Origin: Campylobacter sp. RM12651
GTDB lineage: Bacteria > Campylobacterota > Campylobacteria > Campylobacterales > Campylobacteraceae
Length of the DNA: 64,000 bases
Assembly: GCF_022369475.1 (NCBI RefSeq)
Contig: NZ_CP059600.1
Coordinates: forward strand, 744,001-808,000
Reading direction: 5' to 3'
Shown: piece by piece, positions 16,777-25,862 of the stretch
How positions within the stretch are numbered: the stretch's first letter is position 1
How the letters are laid out: every line of letters starts with the position of its first letter
Notes under the pieces: generated by a model
What the model saw: the letters and a program-made list of their open reading frames with translations, nothing else
What the model was told of the DNA's origin: nothing
The model's database searches: none
Translations under genes and position numbers: made by a program

Positions 16777-17742
16777 ATGAAAATTAAGAAATTTTTAGAA
16801 AAGGTTCCAGGTGGTATGATGTTAGTTCCTATGTTATTAGGTGCTATTATACATACTTTTCTTCCTGATAAATTGGCTTATTTTGGACCTTTTACTAATG
16901 CCTTAGGAACAGGTGCAACAGTAATGCTTGCTGTTTGGTTTGTAGGTATTGGAGCAAGTATTAAACTTAAGGCTACTACAACAGTTTTAAAAAAATCTGG
17001 AGTATTGTTAGCAACTAAAATATTTGCCGCATTTATGGCGTGTATTATAGTTAAACAGCTTGTTCCTAACGGTATGATAACTGAAGGCTTTTTTGTTGGT
17101 TTTAGCACATTAGCAGTAGTTGCTGCAATGGATATGACTAATGCTGGTCTTTATACGGCTTTAACAAAACAATACGGAACTACAGAAGAAGCTGGTGCTA
17201 GTTTATTGTTAATGATAGAAAGTGGTCCTTTATTTACTATGTTAATTTTGGGGGTTAGTGGTTTAGCATCTTTTCCTATACAAAACTTTATAGGATTAAT
17301 GATTCCATTTGTATTAGGTTTTGTATTGGGTAATTTAGATGAAGATTTTAGAGAATTTTTAACTAAATTAAATGAGCCAATGATAATTTTTGTTGGTTTT
17401 GCACTTGGAAGTACTATAAACTTAAGCTCGATTCTTGATGCTGGATTATCTGGATTGGTTTTAGCATTTATTGTAATCATATACACAGGAATATTATTAA
17501 TATTTGCAGATATTTTTATTGCAAAAGGCAATGGAACTGCAGGTATAGCAGCATCAAGTACTGCAGGAGCAGCTGCGGCTACTCCGATGTTAGTTGCTGA
17601 TTTTTATCCAGATTTTAAACCATTAGTAGAACATGCAACGATTTTAGTTAGCACTTGCGTTGTAGTAACAGCTTTTGTTGTGCCAATAATTACTGCTTAT
17701 TATTCTAAATGGGCAAAAAATAAATTTAAGGTTAAATTATGA
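16777..17742 (+). CDS. kdgT: KdgT-type 2-keto-3-deoxygluconate permease
   Basis: A 321-residue membrane protein of about ten helices matching the KdgT family: KVPGGMMLVPMLLGAIIHTF at the N-terminus, AVVAAMDMTNAGLYTAL, and the C-terminal AGIAASSTAGAAAATP block. KdgT imports 2-keto-3-deoxy acids by proton symport. It lies between the aldolase and dehydratase genes (13 bases and a 4-base overlap). I do not recall this gene in the C. jejuni fucose locus. It would let the cell take up a keto-deoxy acid that enters the pathway directly at the aldolase. Confidence 0.9.
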   Translation: MKIKKFLEKVPGGMMLVPMLLGAIIHTFLPDKLAYFGPFTNALGTGATVMLAVWFVGIGASIKLKATTTVLKKSGVLLATKIFAAFMACIIVKQLVPNGMITEGFFVGFSTLAVVAAMDMTNAGLYTALTKQYGTTEEAGASLLLMIESGPLFTMLILGVSGLASFPIQNFIGLMIPFVLGFVLGNLDEDFREFLTKLNEPMIIFVGFALGSTINLSSILDAGLSGLVLAFIVIIYTGILLIFADIFIAKGNGTAGIAASSTAGAAAATPMLVADFYPDFKPLVEHATILVSTCVVVTAFVVPIITAYYSKWAKNKFKVKL

Positions 17743-19256
17743 AAAATAGATTTTTAAAAGTTAGTGAAATTGACAATGTTGCAACTGCAATAAGTGATTT
17801 AAATAAAGGCGAAGTTTTTAATGAAGTTACCTTATTAAATGATATTAAAAGCGGACATAAATTCGCTTTAACTGATATTAAAAAAGGTGATTTTATTATT
17901 AAATACGGCGAAGTAATAGGAGCAGCTAGTATTGATATAAAAAAAGGCGAGTGGGTTCATACAAGCAACACCGAAGGCGTTCGTGGTAGGGGAGATAGCT
18001 GTGATAGTTCAAAATTAGAAAATGCTTTAAGATTAAGTCAAGAAAGTGCAAATAAGAAAAATCTAAATGCACAAGATTCAAAACACGAAAAAGTAATTTT
18101 GAAAGGCTATAGAAGAGAAGATGGCAAGTTTGGCTTAAGAAATAAGGTCTTAATAATTCCTAGCGTTGTATGTGCTAATAAGGTCGTAGAAAACATTGCT
18201 AAAGCGTGTCCTGAAGCTGTATATGTAACTCATCAGCACGGATGTAGTCAGCTTGATTTTGATGCAGAGCAAACAAGAATGCTAATGGCTGGAAATTGTG
18301 CAAATCCTAATGTATATGCAGCACTTGTAGTTGGGCTTGGTTGTGAGACTATTAGTTCAAATTCTGTTAAAGAATTAGCAAAAAGTTTAGCTCCTTATAA
18401 AGATATAAGAGCAATTAGTATTCAAGAGCTAGGTGGTATTACAAATACAACAAATGAAGGCATAAAAATAGTTAAAGATATGCTTGAAAATGCTAGTAAA
18501 TGTGAATTAAGTGAAGGCGATTTTAGCGATATTATCTTAGGAACTGAATGTGGTGGAAGTGATGCTTATAGTGGGCTTAGTGCAAATCCATCTTTAGGAA
18601 GTTTAAGTGATTATGTAGTAGAGAATGGTGGAGCTGTAATTTTAGCTGAAACAACCGAGCTAATAGGAGCTGAAAATATCTTAGCAAGGCGTGCAATTAA
18701 TGCTGATGTTGAGAAAAAAATATATGAAAAAATCTATGGCTTTGAAGAAAATGTAAAAAATAGTGGCTCAGATATTCGTGGTGCAAATCCAAGCCCAGGA
18801 AATATAGCAGGTGGGCTAACTACTATTGAAGAAAAAAGCCTTGGTTGTGTTTATAAAGCAGGGACGAGCAAAGTTGTAGATGTGATTGATTATGCAATGC
18901 CAGTTACTAAAAAAGGTCTTACATTTATGGATACTCCAGGAAATGATATAGAGCAGCTTAGTGCTATGGTAGCAGGTGGGGCGAACTTAGTTGTATTTAC
19001 AACAGGTCGTGGAACTCCAACAGGAAGCCCTGTAACTCCAACGATTAAGCTAAGCACAAATAATTTTTGTGCGAAGAATATGGCTGATGTAATTGACTTA
19101 AATGCTGGTGAAATCGTAGATGGTAATAAGAGTAAAGAAGATATTAGAGACGAATTAATTGAATTAATTGTAAGAATAAGCGAAGGTAAATTAACAAAAG
19201 CAGAAATCAATAAACAAAATGATTTTAGCGTTTGGAGACTTGCAACAACTTGTTAA
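17739..19256 (+). CDS. UxaA-family dehydratase (altronate/fuconate type)
   Basis: A 505-residue dehydratase with the small N-terminal SAF domain of UxaA (about 1-85, ending HTSNTEGVRGRGD) fused to the large catalytic domain. The latter includes GYRREDGKFGLRNKVLIIPSVVCAN, THQHGCSQL, GTECGGSDAYSG and GANLVVFTTGRGTPTGSP; the cysteines are likely Fe-S or metal ligands. In C. jejuni the equivalent is annotated as two genes (Cj0482/Cj0483); here it is one intact frame. The probable reaction is L-fuconate to 2-keto-3-deoxy-L-fuconate, inferred from operon context. Confidence 0.9.
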   Translation: MKNRFLKVSEIDNVATAISDLNKGEVFNEVTLLNDIKSGHKFALTDIKKGDFIIKYGEVIGAASIDIKKGEWVHTSNTEGVRGRGDSCDSSKLENALRLSQESANKKNLNAQDSKHEKVILKGYRREDGKFGLRNKVLIIPSVVCANKVVENIAKACPEAVYVTHQHGCSQLDFDAEQTRMLMAGNCANPNVYAALVVGLGCETISSNSVKELAKSLAPYKDIRAISIQELGGITNTTNEGIKIVKDMLENASKCELSEGDFSDIILGTECGGSDAYSGLSANPSLGSLSDYVVENGGAVILAETTELIGAENILARRAINADVEKKIYEKIYGFEENVKNSGSDIRGANPSPGNIAGGLTTIEEKSLGCVYKAGTSKVVDVIDYAMPVTKKGLTFMDTPGNDIEQLSAMVAGGANLVVFTTGRGTPTGSPVTPTIKLSTNNFCAKNMADVIDLNAGEIVDGNKSKEDIRDELIELIVRISEGKLTKAEINKQNDFSVWRLATTC

Positions 19257-19278
19257 GTCGTAATCAAAGGAGGATTAC

Positions 19279-20538
19279 ATGGAAAAAATAGTAAATAAAA
19301 TGTATTTAAAGATAATGCCTTTAATACTTTTAATGTTTTGTTTAGCAATGCTAGATAGATCAAATATTGCTTATGTAAAAGATTATATAGAAATAGACGC
19401 TGGTATTAGCAAGGCTGCATATGCTTTAGGTGCAGGGATATTTTTTATAGGCTATGCGATATTTGAAATTCCATCAAATTTATTATTGCATAAATTAGGG
19501 GCAAAAATTTGGCTAAGTAGAATTATGATAACTTGGGGACTTGTATGTATGGCTATGATTTACATAAAAGATGAAACAAGTTTTTATATTCTAAGATTTT
19601 TATTAGGGCTTAGCGAAGCAGGATTTAGCCCAGGGGTTATTTTATATCTTAGTTATTTTTTCCCTACTATTTATAGGTCAAAAGCTTATGGTTTTTATCA
19701 ATTAGGAGCACCGCTTGCACTAATGCTTGGTGGCGTAATTACAGGGGCTATATTAGATTATGCACCTAGCATTTGGTTTAAAAATTGGCAATGGATGTTT
19801 ATTATCCAAGGTGCTATTACTGTTATAGTTGGTTTTTATGCTTATTTTAAACTTGCAAGTAAACCTGAAGATGCTAAATGGTTAAGCGAAGAAGAAAAAG
19901 CAATTTTAATTGCTGAACTTGAAAAAGAACAAAATAATAAAGAAGAATTAAATTCTAGCAAAGCTTTATCATCAATTATTGTATGGAAATTCGTTTTAGT
20001 TTATTTTGCAATTCAGCTTAGTGTTTATGGGGTTTTATTTTATTTACCTACTCAAGTTTCACATTTTTTAGGGACAAATGTTGGATTAAAGGTTGGAATT
20101 ATTAGTGCAATTCCTTGGGCTGTTGTATTAATTGCTCTACCTATTGTTACAAGTTATGCTGATAAATTAAGAGCTTGGAGTTCTTTTAGTATTGCATTAT
20201 TGTTATTAGCTGTTGTTAGTATGTTTTTATCTGTATTTATAAATTCTTTAGCTTTATTTATTTTATTCATATCTTTAGCAGCTGTTGGTTTTATAGCGAT
20301 TCAGCCTATTTTTTGGAATTTACCAACTCAAATCTTAAAAGGCACAGGAGCAGCAGCAGGAATAGCATTGATTGGGGCTTTAGGCAATCTTGGTGGTTTT
20401 GTAGCACCTAATTTAAAAAATTATGCCGAAAGTCAATTTAATAGTTCTTATGCAGGTTTAATTGCTCTATGTTTGGTTGCATTCTTAGGAGTGCTTATGT
20501 TAATACATTTAAAAAAATCTTACACAAATATTAAATAA
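19279..20538 (+). CDS. MFS transporter, sugar-acid (anion:cation symporter) type
   Basis: A 419-residue, 12-helix major facilitator of the ACS family (GudP/ExuT/phthalate permease relatives). The N-terminus MLDRSNIAYVKDYI and the segment RFLLGLSEAGFSPGVILYLSYFFP are diagnostic. It likely imports a sugar acid such as fuconate or a hexonate. It matches Cj0484 by position. AAAGGAGG precedes the start, 22 bases after the dehydratase gene. Confidence 0.88.
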   Translation: MEKIVNKMYLKIMPLILLMFCLAMLDRSNIAYVKDYIEIDAGISKAAYALGAGIFFIGYAIFEIPSNLLLHKLGAKIWLSRIMITWGLVCMAMIYIKDETSFYILRFLLGLSEAGFSPGVILYLSYFFPTIYRSKAYGFYQLGAPLALMLGGVITGAILDYAPSIWFKNWQWMFIIQGAITVIVGFYAYFKLASKPEDAKWLSEEEKAILIAELEKEQNNKEELNSSKALSSIIVWKFVLVYFAIQLSVYGVLFYLPTQVSHFLGTNVGLKVGIISAIPWAVVLIALPIVTSYADKLRAWSSFSIALLLLAVVSMFLSVFINSLALFILFISLAAVGFIAIQPIFWNLPTQILKGTGAAAGIALIGALGNLGGFVAPNLKNYAESQFNSSYAGLIALCLVAFLGVLMLIHLKKSYTNIK

Positions 20539-20547
20539 GGAGAAATT

Positions 20548-21336
20548 ATGGATTTAGGATTAAAAGGAAAAGTTGTAGTTGTTACAGGTGGTGGAAAAGG
20601 TATTGGTGGTGGCATTAGTATGTGTTTAGCTAATGAAGGTGCAATTCCTGTTATCGTATCTCGCTCTAAGCTTGATAGTGATTTTGAAAGCAAAATTAAA
20701 GCACTTTGCCCAAATTACGGCTTTTATCAATTAGATTTATCAAAATGGCAAGAAATTAGTGCAGTTGTAGAGCAAATTGTGGCTAAATATGGCTCAATTT
20801 ACGCACTTGTTAATAATGCAGGTATGAATGATAATCTTCATATTGAAAGTGCTACAACTGAAGAGCTTATTAAAAGTTATGAGAGCAATTTATTTCATTA
20901 TTATGAAATGACAAAGTGCTGCCTTCCATATATTAAAAAAGAGCAAGGAAGTATCTTAAATATCTCAAGTAAAACAGGTATCACAGGTCAAGGAAGAACA
21001 ACAGCATACGCAAGTGCAAAAGGCGCTCAAATAGCAATGACAAGAGAGTGGGCTTGCGCTTTTGCACCTGATAATGTTAGAGTAAATTGTATTTGCCCTG
21101 CTGAAGTTTGGACTCCACTTTATGAAAAATGGATTAAAAATTTCTCTGACCCTGAAAAGCAATATCAAGAAATTGCAAAATTTATTCCACTAGGTCATCG
21201 CTTTACAACTTGCGAAGAGATAGCTGATACTGCAGTATTTACAATAAGCCCAAGAGCATCTCACACAACAGGGCAGATTTTAACTCCAGATGGTGGTTAT
21301 ATGCATCTTGATCGTGCATTAAACTGGGAAAATTAA
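20548..21336 (+). CDS. Short-chain dehydrogenase (L-fucose dehydrogenase, FucX-like)
   Basis: A 262-residue classical SDR. It has the TGGGKGIGGG nucleotide loop at about 13-22, NNAG at about 90, and the catalytic Ser with the YASAK (Y-x3-K) pair at about 153-157. The C. jejuni counterpart (Cj0485, FucX) oxidises L-fucose and D-arabinose to their lactones, and the same role is inferred here from operon order. NAD(P) preference cannot be read reliably. It is ten bases after the MFS gene and ten before fucP, each with AAGGAGAAA ribosome sites. Confidence 0.88.
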   Translation: MDLGLKGKVVVVTGGGKGIGGGISMCLANEGAIPVIVSRSKLDSDFESKIKALCPNYGFYQLDLSKWQEISAVVEQIVAKYGSIYALVNNAGMNDNLHIESATTEELIKSYESNLFHYYEMTKCCLPYIKKEQGSILNISSKTGITGQGRTTAYASAKGAQIAMTREWACAFAPDNVRVNCICPAEVWTPLYEKWIKNFSDPEKQYQEIAKFIPLGHRFTTCEEIADTAVFTISPRASHTTGQILTPDGGYMHLDRALNWEN

Positions 21337-21345
21337 GGAGAAAAA

Positions 21346-22593
21346 ATGAATAAAAATGTAAAAATTGCAATTATTTTAGTAACTTCATTATTTTTCTTAT
21401 GGGGTGTTAGCTATGGACTTGTTGATGTTATGAATAAAAACTTTCAAAATCATCTAGGCATTACTCAACAAAATAGTGGCTATTTGCAAATGGCTTATTT
21501 TGGGGCGTATTTTGTGATGGCACTTCCTGCTGGCTGGATTGCTTCAAGATTTTCTTATAAGGTTGGGATTATTACAGGACTAGCACTTTATGCGATTGGT
21601 TGCTTACTAATAATTCCTGCAACTAATATGGCTAGTTTTTCTATGTTTTTATTTGCATTTTTCGTTCTTGCGTGCGGGCTTGGAGCACTTGAGACTAATG
21701 CAAATCCTTATATGACAAAGCTAGGAGATGAGAAAAACGCTTCATTTAGAATTAATGCAGCTCAAAGCTTTAATGGTTTTGGACAATTTGTTGGACCTAT
21801 TATTGGTGGAAGTTTGTTTTTATCAATTACTCATAGTGGCGAAAATGCAACTGATACAGAAAAAGAACAAGCATTACTTGAAAATATGTTTAATGTGCAA
21901 ATGGTTTATGTAGGAATTGCTTTAGTAGTGTTTTTAATCTTACTTGCATTTGTGTTTAATAAAATTCCAGAAGGTAGCGAAGTAAGTGAAGAAGTAGAGT
22001 ATAAAGACAACTCAAAATCAATTGATGTATTTAAACATAGACATTTTAACTTAGGCGTATTAGCTCAATTTTTATATGTTGCAGCTCAAGTTGGAGCGGG
22101 GGCGTTTTTTATAAATTACGCAGTAGAACATACAGCAAGTCTAGGAGAAAATGCTTTAAGCGATGAAAAATCAGCATATTTTTTCTCAGCTGCACTTGTT
22201 GCATTTATGATAGGAAGAATTGTTACAACTCCACTTATGAAAAAATTTAAAGGCGAGAGTATTTTGGGGCTTTATTCATTAATAAATGTTGCATTGTGCT
22301 TTTATTTATATATTGCTGATGGAATGATTAGTGTTTATGCTTTAATTTTGGTATTTTTCTTTATGAGTATTAGTTTTCCTACTATTTTTGCCGTTGCTAC
22401 AAAGGATTTGCCATTAAATCAAGTAAAACTTGGTGGCTCAATCTTAGTAATGAGTATTTGTGGCGGTGCAATAATGCCTACAATTATGGGTTCAATAAAT
22501 GATAGTTATGGCACAGGTGCGGGATTTTTAGCTTTAGCTCCTTGCTTTTTATATGTAGCATTATATAGCTTTTTATGGACTAAAAAGTCATGA
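21346..22593 (+). CDS. fucP: L-fucose:H+ symporter
   Basis: A 415-residue MFS transporter of the FucP (FHS) family: FFLWGVSYGLVDVMNKNFQNHLGITQQNSGYLQMAYFGAYFVMALPAG at the start, LETNANPYMTKLG in the middle, and SISFPTIFAVATKDL later are the family's signature blocks. It brings L-fucose across the inner membrane with protons. It overlaps the next gene by four bases and corresponds to Cj0486. Confidence 0.95.
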   Translation: MNKNVKIAIILVTSLFFLWGVSYGLVDVMNKNFQNHLGITQQNSGYLQMAYFGAYFVMALPAGWIASRFSYKVGIITGLALYAIGCLLIIPATNMASFSMFLFAFFVLACGLGALETNANPYMTKLGDEKNASFRINAAQSFNGFGQFVGPIIGGSLFLSITHSGENATDTEKEQALLENMFNVQMVYVGIALVVFLILLAFVFNKIPEGSEVSEEVEYKDNSKSIDVFKHRHFNLGVLAQFLYVAAQVGAGAFFINYAVEHTASLGENALSDEKSAYFFSAALVAFMIGRIVTTPLMKKFKGESILGLYSLINVALCFYLYIADGMISVYALILVFFFMSISFPTIFAVATKDLPLNQVKLGGSILVMSICGGAIMPTIMGSINDSYGTGAGFLALAPCFLYVALYSFLWTKKS

Positions 22594-23324
22594 AAATAAT
22601 TGATACGCATTTTCATATATGGGATAAAAATGATATTAGTTGGGTGCAAAACGCCCCAACTAGATTGCAAAGAGATTTTTCTTTTGATGAATATTTAGAT
22701 GAGTTTAGCAAAAGTGATTTTTTAGGTGGGGTTTATGTAGAAATAAATGCAAATAATCCTAGCCAAGAGAGTGCAAAAATGCTTAGCTTTAAACATAAAA
22801 AATTACTTGCTTTATGCCTTGCTACGATAGGTGGTGCTAGTTTTAGAGAAGTTTTACATACAAAGCCAAGTGGATATTGCTTAGGCAGTGAGTTTAAAAA
22901 GACTATTAATCTAGTAAATGCAAATGATTTAATGTTTGAAGTTTGTATAAACGAAGATGAGCTAAGTAATTTTAGTAAAATTGCAAAGGAATTTAAATCA
23001 GGAATTATCTTTAATCATTTTGCAAATATTAAGGATTTTAGCGGCGAAGATAGTTTAAGGCAAATTGCTAAAAAAGAAAATATTTATATGAAATTATCAT
23101 GCCAAGATGATTTTATTTTAGGTAAGGATTATTCAAAATTACTTGATATGGCATTTAATATTTTTGGAGAAAGTAGAATTTGTTTTGGCTCAAACTATCC
23201 TGTAAGTGAGTTAAAACCAAATGAATGGATTAGAATAATTGAAAATCATTTTAAAAGTGATGATTTAAAAGAAAAGATTTTTTATTTAAATGCAAAAGAA
23301 ATTTATAAGATAAAGGAGATTTAA
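22590..23324 (+). CDS. Amidohydrolase-family lactonase (fuconolactonase-like)
   Basis: A 244-residue amidohydrolase-2 type TIM barrel opening with IDTHFHIWD (H-x-H metal motif) and ending with FGSNYPVSELKP, where the late Asp of related barrels appears as SNYP. In the C. jejuni fucose locus Cj0487 occupies this place and is taken to open L-fucono-lactone to fuconate. The ATGA overlap with fucP and the one-base gap to the mutarotase gene show tight coupling. Confidence 0.85.
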   Translation: MKIIDTHFHIWDKNDISWVQNAPTRLQRDFSFDEYLDEFSKSDFLGGVYVEINANNPSQESAKMLSFKHKKLLALCLATIGGASFREVLHTKPSGYCLGSEFKKTINLVNANDLMFEVCINEDELSNFSKIAKEFKSGIIFNHFANIKDFSGEDSLRQIAKKENIYMKLSCQDDFILGKDYSKLLDMAFNIFGESRICFGSNYPVSELKPNEWIRIIENHFKSDDLKEKIFYLNAKEIYKIKEI

Positions 23325-23325
23325 A

Positions 23326-23643
23326 ATGCAAAGATTTGGGCAAATTATAAAAGTTATTCCGGAAAAATTAGCTGAATACGAAAGACTTCACGCAAATCCT
23401 ATGGAAGGTGTAAATGAGATGATAAAGGCTTGCAATATTCGTAATTATTCAATTTATAATTTTGGCGAATATCTATTCGCTTATTTTGAGTATGTAGGGA
23501 GTGATTATGAAGCTGATATGGCAAAAATGGCAGCCGATGAGAATACTCGTAAGTGGTGGGCTTGCACAGACCCTTGCCAAATATCACTTGGCTATGCAGG
23601 TCAAAAATGGCTTAATATGAAAGAAGTTTATCATTTAGATTAG
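23326..23643 (+). CDS. L-fucose/L-rhamnose mutarotase family protein
   Basis: A 105-residue protein of the RhaM-like mutarotase fold: EKLAEYERLHANP with the conserved His, NYSIYNFGEYLFAYFEYVG, and the C-terminal RKWWACTDPCQ block. It interconverts alpha and beta anomers so that the dehydrogenase receives the right form. It corresponds to Cj0488. It is the last gene of the operon, and no aldehyde dehydrogenase follows, unlike the C. jejuni locus. Confidence 0.93.
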   Translation: MQRFGQIIKVIPEKLAEYERLHANPMEGVNEMIKACNIRNYSIYNFGEYLFAYFEYVGSDYEADMAKMAADENTRKWWACTDPCQISLGYAGQKWLNMKEVYHLD

Positions 23644-23666
23644 ACTTTTTATATTAAGTTTAAAAT

Positions 23667-23697
23667 AATTCTTATTTAACTAAATTAAATAAGAATT
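23667..23697. terminator. Bidirectional terminator
   Basis: Thirteen-base perfect arms (AATTCTTATTTAA and its complement) and a five-base loop lie between the mutarotase gene stop (23643) and the end of the convergent amidohydrolase gene (23706). Confidence 0.75.
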
Positions 23698-23705
23698 AAA
23701 AATAT

Positions 23706-24458
23706 TTATATAAAGAAAAGTTCTTTAGCATTATCTTGTAATATAATTTTAGCTTTATCATTAGTAACTTTTAAAAAATCATCTAAAGCTTTTTGATAAT
23801 TTATTTTGCTTTCGTAATTTGTATGCGGCCAATCACTTCCATAAACAAAGCGTTTTATATCAAAAATATCGCTTAATTTATCAAATACATCTTTACTAAA
23901 CGCTAAATCTTCATCTAATCTATAAAAGCCACTTACTTTAAAGTTAATATCTAAATTTTTATAATTATTAAACTCATCTAATAATTTAAAAGTATCTTTA
24001 TTAGGTCTTGCAAGATGATCAATCATAATTTTTACATTATATTTGGCTAAATCATCAATGATAAATAATAATTTATCTAATTCTTTATGTAATTCTATGT
24101 GAAGATTAAATTCTTTAATATACTCTAAAGCTTCTTTATAATCATCAAAATTAGGCTTATCTTTTCCTATTAGATTAAGCCTTAATCCACAGACATTTTT
24201 TTCTTTTAAATCACTAATATTATTAGGGTCAATTACCACAATTCCCCTTAAATTAGAATGCTCTTTTAAAGCTTGTAATAAATATGAATTATCAAAACCT
24301 AAAAAGCTAGGCTGAACTAAAACACCATAAGAAAAATTAAATTCCTTTAAATTAGCCAAATATTGTTCGCAACTTGCATCATAATTTGGCACATATCTAA
24401 CTACATTAGCCGAACTTATATTTGCTCTAAAAATGTGAGCGTGAGTATCTATATACAT
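23706..24458 (-). CDS. Amidohydrolase, LigI/lactonase-like
   Basis: A 250-residue amidohydrolase-2 barrel with YIDTHAHIF (H-x-H), GVLVQPSFLGFDNSYLLQAL, IMIDHLARP and FVYGSDWPHTNY (late metal/catalytic Asp). The VQPS..G.DNS stretch is typical of 2-pyrone-4,6-dicarboxylate hydrolase (LigI) and sugar-lactonase relatives. The likely role is hydrolysis of a lactone whose acid is carried by the permease encoded just upstream. It is ten bases downstream of that permease gene and convergent with the fucose operon. The substrate is unresolved. Confidence 0.82.
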   Translation of the reverse strand: MYIDTHAHIFRANISSANVVRYVPNYDASCEQYLANLKEFNFSYGVLVQPSFLGFDNSYLLQALKEHSNLRGIVVIDPNNISDLKEKNVCGLRLNLIGKDKPNFDDYKEALEYIKEFNLHIELHKELDKLLFIIDDLAKYNVKIMIDHLARPNKDTFKLLDEFNNYKNLDINFKVSGFYRLDEDLAFSKDVFDKLSDIFDIKRFVYGSDWPHTNYESKINYQKALDDFLKVTNDKAKIILQDNAKELFFI

Positions 24459-24467
24459 AATTCTTCC

Positions 24468-25757
24468 TTAAAAAATATTCATAACAATAATTCCAGCAAT
24501 TAATGCTGCTATAAAACCTATAGGAATTGCTCTTACAATCAAGCCTTTAAATAAACTATCCTTATGCTCGTTTGCAATCGCTCCTAAAACCAATGAACCT
24601 CCAGAGCTAAATGGAGAAATAGCACTAGCTTGTGCTCCAATTACTATGCAAGTAAATAGCACAACTTCACTAAAACCACTTGCATTGCTTAATGTAGGCA
24701 CAAGTGGGAAAAGTGCAGGAGTAACTACTCCTAAAGTGCTAGAAAATAGCGACATAATAGCTGCAATTATCATCATCATAATAGGGACAATTATTTTTGG
24801 CACATTGCTTTCTACAAAGCCTGATAATTGATTAATCACACCTGCTTTAGTAGCAATGCTAACAAGTATCCCAACTCCGCAAATCATAATCAAAGTCCCC
24901 CAAGGAATAAGTGCTATAACTTGCTTTTCATCTCCTAATTTTAAAAGCAATGATATAGCTACAAAAACAATAGCTATTAATCCTATATCTATTTTAGAAT
25001 TTATAAAAGTTATAGTTTTTTCATTAGGAAATGCAATGTGTAATAAAGGAAATGCTAATACAAAAACCATCATAAGCGCCATTAAAATTAGTGTGGTTTT
25101 TTGTTTATCATTAAAAGTAATTTTTTCGCTTAATAATTCTATTTTTATATTAGATTTTTTTGCTTTAAATACAAAAAGACTGATTACAAAAATAGGCAAA
25201 ATAAAAGTAAATAAAAATATCACAAAAGCATTAGAAAATGCAATATCAGGATTTATACTTGATTTTTCCATAAGAGAGCGAAATATTATTCCACTTTGAG
25301 AAGTTGGAAAATTTGCCCCGCCTAAAGCACCATAATTAATAGCCATAGCTCCACCAACTCTATCAAGACCTGTTTTTTCACAGAGTAAAAAAGTAATTGG
25401 AGCCATAAAAGCTAAAACACTATAAAATCCAGCACCCATTGCAGCAATTAAAGCCGATACTAAAAATATAGCATAAGGCAAAAAATACGGATAATTTTCA
25501 AATTTTTTAATCAAAAATGCAGCTAGTTTTTCTAATGTCCCATTAACACTTGCGAAATTATAAAATAACGAAACCGCAAAAATAACAAAAAATATAGAAA
25601 CAGGCCAATAAGAAATAATTTCTTTAGGCTTTAAATCCATAAAAAACGCACCGATAATATAGGCAAATATAATTGCAAAAAATCCTATATTTAAACGAGT
25701 TTTATAGCCAATTAGAATTGATAAAACAATGGCTAAGATAATAAAACTTGTAAGCAT
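24468..25757 (-). CDS. MatC/SLC13-like (IT superfamily) dicarboxylate-type permease
   Basis: A 429-residue membrane protein with about 11-12 helices. The motifs GGANFPTSQSGIIFRSLME and GAQASAISPFSSGGSLVLGAI resemble the paired re-entrant hairpins of ion-transporter superfamily carriers such as MatC, which move C4-dicarboxylates or malonate with Na+ or H+. It heads a two-gene minus-strand operon with the lactonase-like amidohydrolase, so it probably imports that enzyme's substrate. It diverges from the dehydrogenase gene at 25863. Confidence 0.82.
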   Translation of the reverse strand: MLTSFIILAIVLSILIGYKTRLNIGFFAIIFAYIIGAFFMDLKPKEIISYWPVSIFFVIFAVSLFYNFASVNGTLEKLAAFLIKKFENYPYFLPYAIFLVSALIAAMGAGFYSVLAFMAPITFLLCEKTGLDRVGGAMAINYGALGGANFPTSQSGIIFRSLMEKSSINPDIAFSNAFVIFLFTFILPIFVISLFVFKAKKSNIKIELLSEKITFNDKQKTTLILMALMMVFVLAFPLLHIAFPNEKTITFINSKIDIGLIAIVFVAISLLLKLGDEKQVIALIPWGTLIMICGVGILVSIATKAGVINQLSGFVESNVPKIIVPIMMMIIAAIMSLFSSTLGVVTPALFPLVPTLSNASGFSEVVLFTCIVIGAQASAISPFSSGGSLVLGAIANEHKDSLFKGLIVRAIPIGFIAALIAGIIVMNIF

Positions 25758-25862
25758 ATTAATCCTTTAATTAAAAATCTTTTTTTAAATTCTTTTTTAA
25801 ATTCCAAATAATTTATGTAAAATAACATTAATTTGATTAACGAAGAAAAAAGGAGAAATAAT

